Part shown: piece after piece, positions 62,157 through 64,000 of the stretch
Layout: each line of letters starts with the position of its first letter
Position numbering within the stretch: the stretch's first letter is position 1
Assembly: GCA_903824665.1 (NCBI GenBank)
Contig: CAIJXT010000015.1
Coordinates: forward strand, 62,001 to 126,000
Source of the DNA: an uncultured Bacteroidota bacterium
GTDB lineage: Bacteria > Bacteroidota > Bacteroidia > Chitinophagales > Chitinophagaceae
Reading direction: 5' to 3'
Length of the DNA: 64,000 nucleotides
The notes under the pieces: generated by a model
Told to the model about the DNA's origin: nothing
Databases searched by the model: none
What the model saw: the letters and a program-made list of their open reading frames with translations, nothing else
Translations under genes and position numbers: made by a program

Positions 62157-63842
62157 CTACTTACGCGGCTTCAGCAAGTTGGTATATTCAGCCGGTGAAT
62201 TGATTAATGCCACGGCTTTCTCTAACTCTTTATCGTACTGCATACCTTGCGCCATACGACCTCTGGTATAATAGTAACGTGATGCTATTTCACTTTCCAA
62301 TACGTGCCTTACCTGTTCTTTATGCTTCAGCAGATCTTGCTTTTTGTCGTGTGCAAGTTTGTTTTTCAGCGCGTCAAATTCAGCTTTGGCATTGTCAAAA
62401 TATTTCTCTTTAAGCGCAATTTTTTTCAATGAATCCAGCTGCAGTTCGGTTTCCGTTTTGTAAGAGAAATCTTTGTTCTCCAACCATTTCGCAAACTGCT
62501 CGAACTCTGATTCTGTAAGTGCAAATTTGGTTGGGTCTGCAATGGTTGGGTGTTTTGAAGCGTATTCTGTGGCATAGTCAAACACATAATTCTTGCTGTA
62601 GAGCGTCACAGCAACCATGCTCATGGGCTCATCAGTAACGGTCACGTCAGGCGACACCCCACCACCACTCAGCACATTACGTCCACCACGGGTCTTAAAT
62701 GTCTTTTTCAGCGAGTCGGCTATAAGCCCTACGCTACCATCAGCGTTACGGTGTGTATAGTCGAGCGCTTGTATACACCTTCCGCTGGGAGTGTAATACC
62801 GGGCTACTGTAAGCTTGAGGTGCGATTTGAAGCCGAGTGGCCTGGTCACCTGCACCAGCCCTTTTCCATAAGATCGCTCTCCGATAATAACACCCCGGTC
62901 AAGGTCCTGAATGGTACCGGCAACAATTTCTGAGGCCGAAGCTGATGACTTGTTAACCAATACTGTGAGTGGAAGATCTTTGTTCCATGCAGGCAAAGTG
63001 GTCTTGTATTCCTTATCCATCTCCGGTATCTTGTACTTAGTGCTTACTACCGGCTGCCCTTTGTCTACAAAAATGTTGCAAATATTTACGGCTTCGTCCA
63101 GCAAACCACCGGGATTATTGCGCAGGTCCAGAACCAGACCTTTAAGCGAGGGCTGCACTTTTTTCAGACTGTCGTATGCATCCTTTACCATATTGCCGCA
63201 CTGCTGTGTAAACTGTGTGAGGCGCACATACGCGATATTGTTTTGCGGACCCACCAGCCCTGCATAAGGAACGCTTGATATTTCTATTTCACCACGTGTT
63301 ATCAGCTTTTCAGAACTGATCTGTGTGTAGGCATCTTTCACCTTCATCTTTAGCTGGGTGCCCGGTGAGCCCTTCAGCAAAGAGCCCAGATCATCAACAC
63401 TTTTACCTTTCAGCAACTGGCCATCAATAGCTTCTACCAGATCTCCCGGATGCAAACCTGCAATATGTGCAGGACTGTTTTCATACACATCAGCCACAAA
63501 AATATCATCTCCCTTCCGCTGCATGTTGGCACCTATACCACCATACTTACCAGTAGTCATAAACTCATACTCTTCAATATCAGCTTCGGTAATAAAATTG
63601 GTATAAGGGTCTAACTCCTGCAGCATTGCATCTACCCCGGTCTTGACCAATTTTCCGGGTTCGATAGGGTCTACATAAAACGAATTGAGTTCTTTAAACA
63701 GATTCGTATATATATCCAGATTCTTCGATATCTCGAAGTAGGGATCTGCTGTAGTAGCCCGAATGAAGAAAAATGCAGTTGCAGAAAGAAGCGCACCGGC
63801 AAGAAACCCTTTGGCACCAATACTGTTTTTGAAACGATTCAT
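62157..63842 (-). CDS. S41-family C-terminal processing peptidase
   Basis: A 561-aa exported serine protease of the CtpA/Prc type. A signal-anchor (GFLAGALLSATAFFFIRA) leads to a PDZ domain, GGIGANMQRKGDDIFVADVY to GDLVEAIDGQLLKGKSVDDL. The protease core has the nucleophile in NKSSASASEIVAG and the base Lys in GERSYGKGLVQ. The C-terminal 100 residues are charged and helical (NAKAEFDALKNKLAHDKKQD). I start it at ATG 63842 (MNRFKNSIGAKG). Upstream 63843-64000 shows nothing else. Its role is envelope protein processing or quality control. Confidence 0.93.
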   Translation of the reverse strand: MNRFKNSIGAKGFLAGALLSATAFFFIRATTADPYFEISKNLDIYTNLFKELNSFYVDPIEPGKLVKTGVDAMLQELDPYTNFITEADIEEYEFMTTGKYGGIGANMQRKGDDIFVADVYENSPAHIAGLHPGDLVEAIDGQLLKGKSVDDLGSLLKGSPGTQLKMKVKDAYTQISSEKLITRGEIEISSVPYAGLVGPQNNIAYVRLTQFTQQCGNMVKDAYDSLKKVQPSLKGLVLDLRNNPGGLLDEAVNICNIFVDKGQPVVSTKYKIPEMDKEYKTTLPAWNKDLPLTVLVNKSSASASEIVAGTIQDLDRGVIIGERSYGKGLVQVTRPLGFKSHLKLTVARYYTPSGRCIQALDYTHRNADGSVGLIADSLKKTFKTRGGRNVLSGGGVSPDVTVTDEPMSMVAVTLYSKNYVFDYATEYASKHPTIADPTKFALTESEFEQFAKWLENKDFSYKTETELQLDSLKKIALKEKYFDNAKAEFDALKNKLAHDKKQDLLKHKEQVRHVLESEIASRYYYTRGRMAQGMQYDKELEKAVALINSPAEYTNLLKPRK

Positions 63843-64000
63843 TATTTTATCCTTTACACAAATTGAAAACAGGTACGAATTTACGGTATTTCGGGTGCGA
63901 AGGAATAAATAAATTGTCTGCAAACAGACACTAGTTGTTATAATATTGGTAATTTGTAACCCAAACATATTACCCCTCAGGCCTGCACCACCAAAACACT

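Noticed and set aside
1..64000. tRNA or rRNA genes
   Set aside because: I looked for cloverleaf-like stems and GGTTCGAATCC-type T-loops in the gaps and found none convincing; a covariance-model search would be decisive.

Overview
The window looks like a chromosomal segment from the Bacteroidota, most likely a Chitinophagaceae-type bacterium. The evidence is a split nuoA-N complex I locus with a short NuoG, secreted proteins with type IX secretion (T9SS) C-terminal tails, choice-of-anchor L and DUF4397 proteins, a Rho factor with a long charged N-terminal extension, and promoters of the Bacteroidota form TTTG-N19-21-TAnnTTTG. Taxonomy is inferred from gene content and was not computed. No rRNA, tRNA or CRISPR array was recognised.

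Layout: 1-1347 holds the start of a leftward secreted protein and a lipoprotein. 1461-16362 is the NADH:quinone oxidoreductase locus nuoABCDE-(SRPBCC, NTF2-like)-nuoFGHIJKLMN, all rightward, with two unrelated small genes between nuoE and nuoF. 16405-20357 runs leftward: HNH endonuclease, yidD-rnpA-rpmH, ferritin, a beta-barrel protein and a class IV aminotransferase. 20498-25020 runs rightward: rhomboid protease, pRiA4b ORF-3-like protein, miaA and a secreted M1 peptidase. 25059-27336 is a seven-repeat secreted protein and a NUDIX hydrolase. 27462-31037 has a barrel protein, a solute:sodium symporter, a LOG-family protein and an O-methyltransferase. 31091-32963 is leftward (PH-like membrane protein, FAD-linked oxidase). 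33100-34463 is a 32-bp tandem array followed by an AAA/DUF4143 ATPase. 34611-37647 has a sugar-epimerase-like reductase and rho. 37750-44439 is a leftward RND efflux operon (TetR, TolC, adaptor, pump). 44741-49396 has a polysaccharide deacetylase, LutB and a duplicated DUF4397 protein.

49727-54301 is an accessory, visibly AT-rich island: a YoeB-type toxin-antitoxin pair, a decayed gene fragment, and a two-gene leftward operon encoding a SIR2/P-loop NTPase/helical-repeat protein (774 aa) and a 199-aa coiled-coil protein. The large protein has the architecture of NAD-consuming STAND antiphage sensors, and this operon is the best candidate for a poorly described system. A second accessory block, 58223-61760, resembles the early region of a Mu-like transposable phage (S24 repressor, MuB-like ATPase, lone DnaA-domain-IV protein, Gam-like protein) but has no MuA transposase and no structural genes in view. 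The rest (TIGR02757 protein, GT39 glycosyltransferase, dipeptide epimerase, S41 protease) is housekeeping.

Other unusual points are rnpA with no ATG, GTG or TTG start in frame, two diverged intergenic repeats carrying the octamer GTGCGCAA in palindromes, and short GC dyads just ahead of several nuo start codons.
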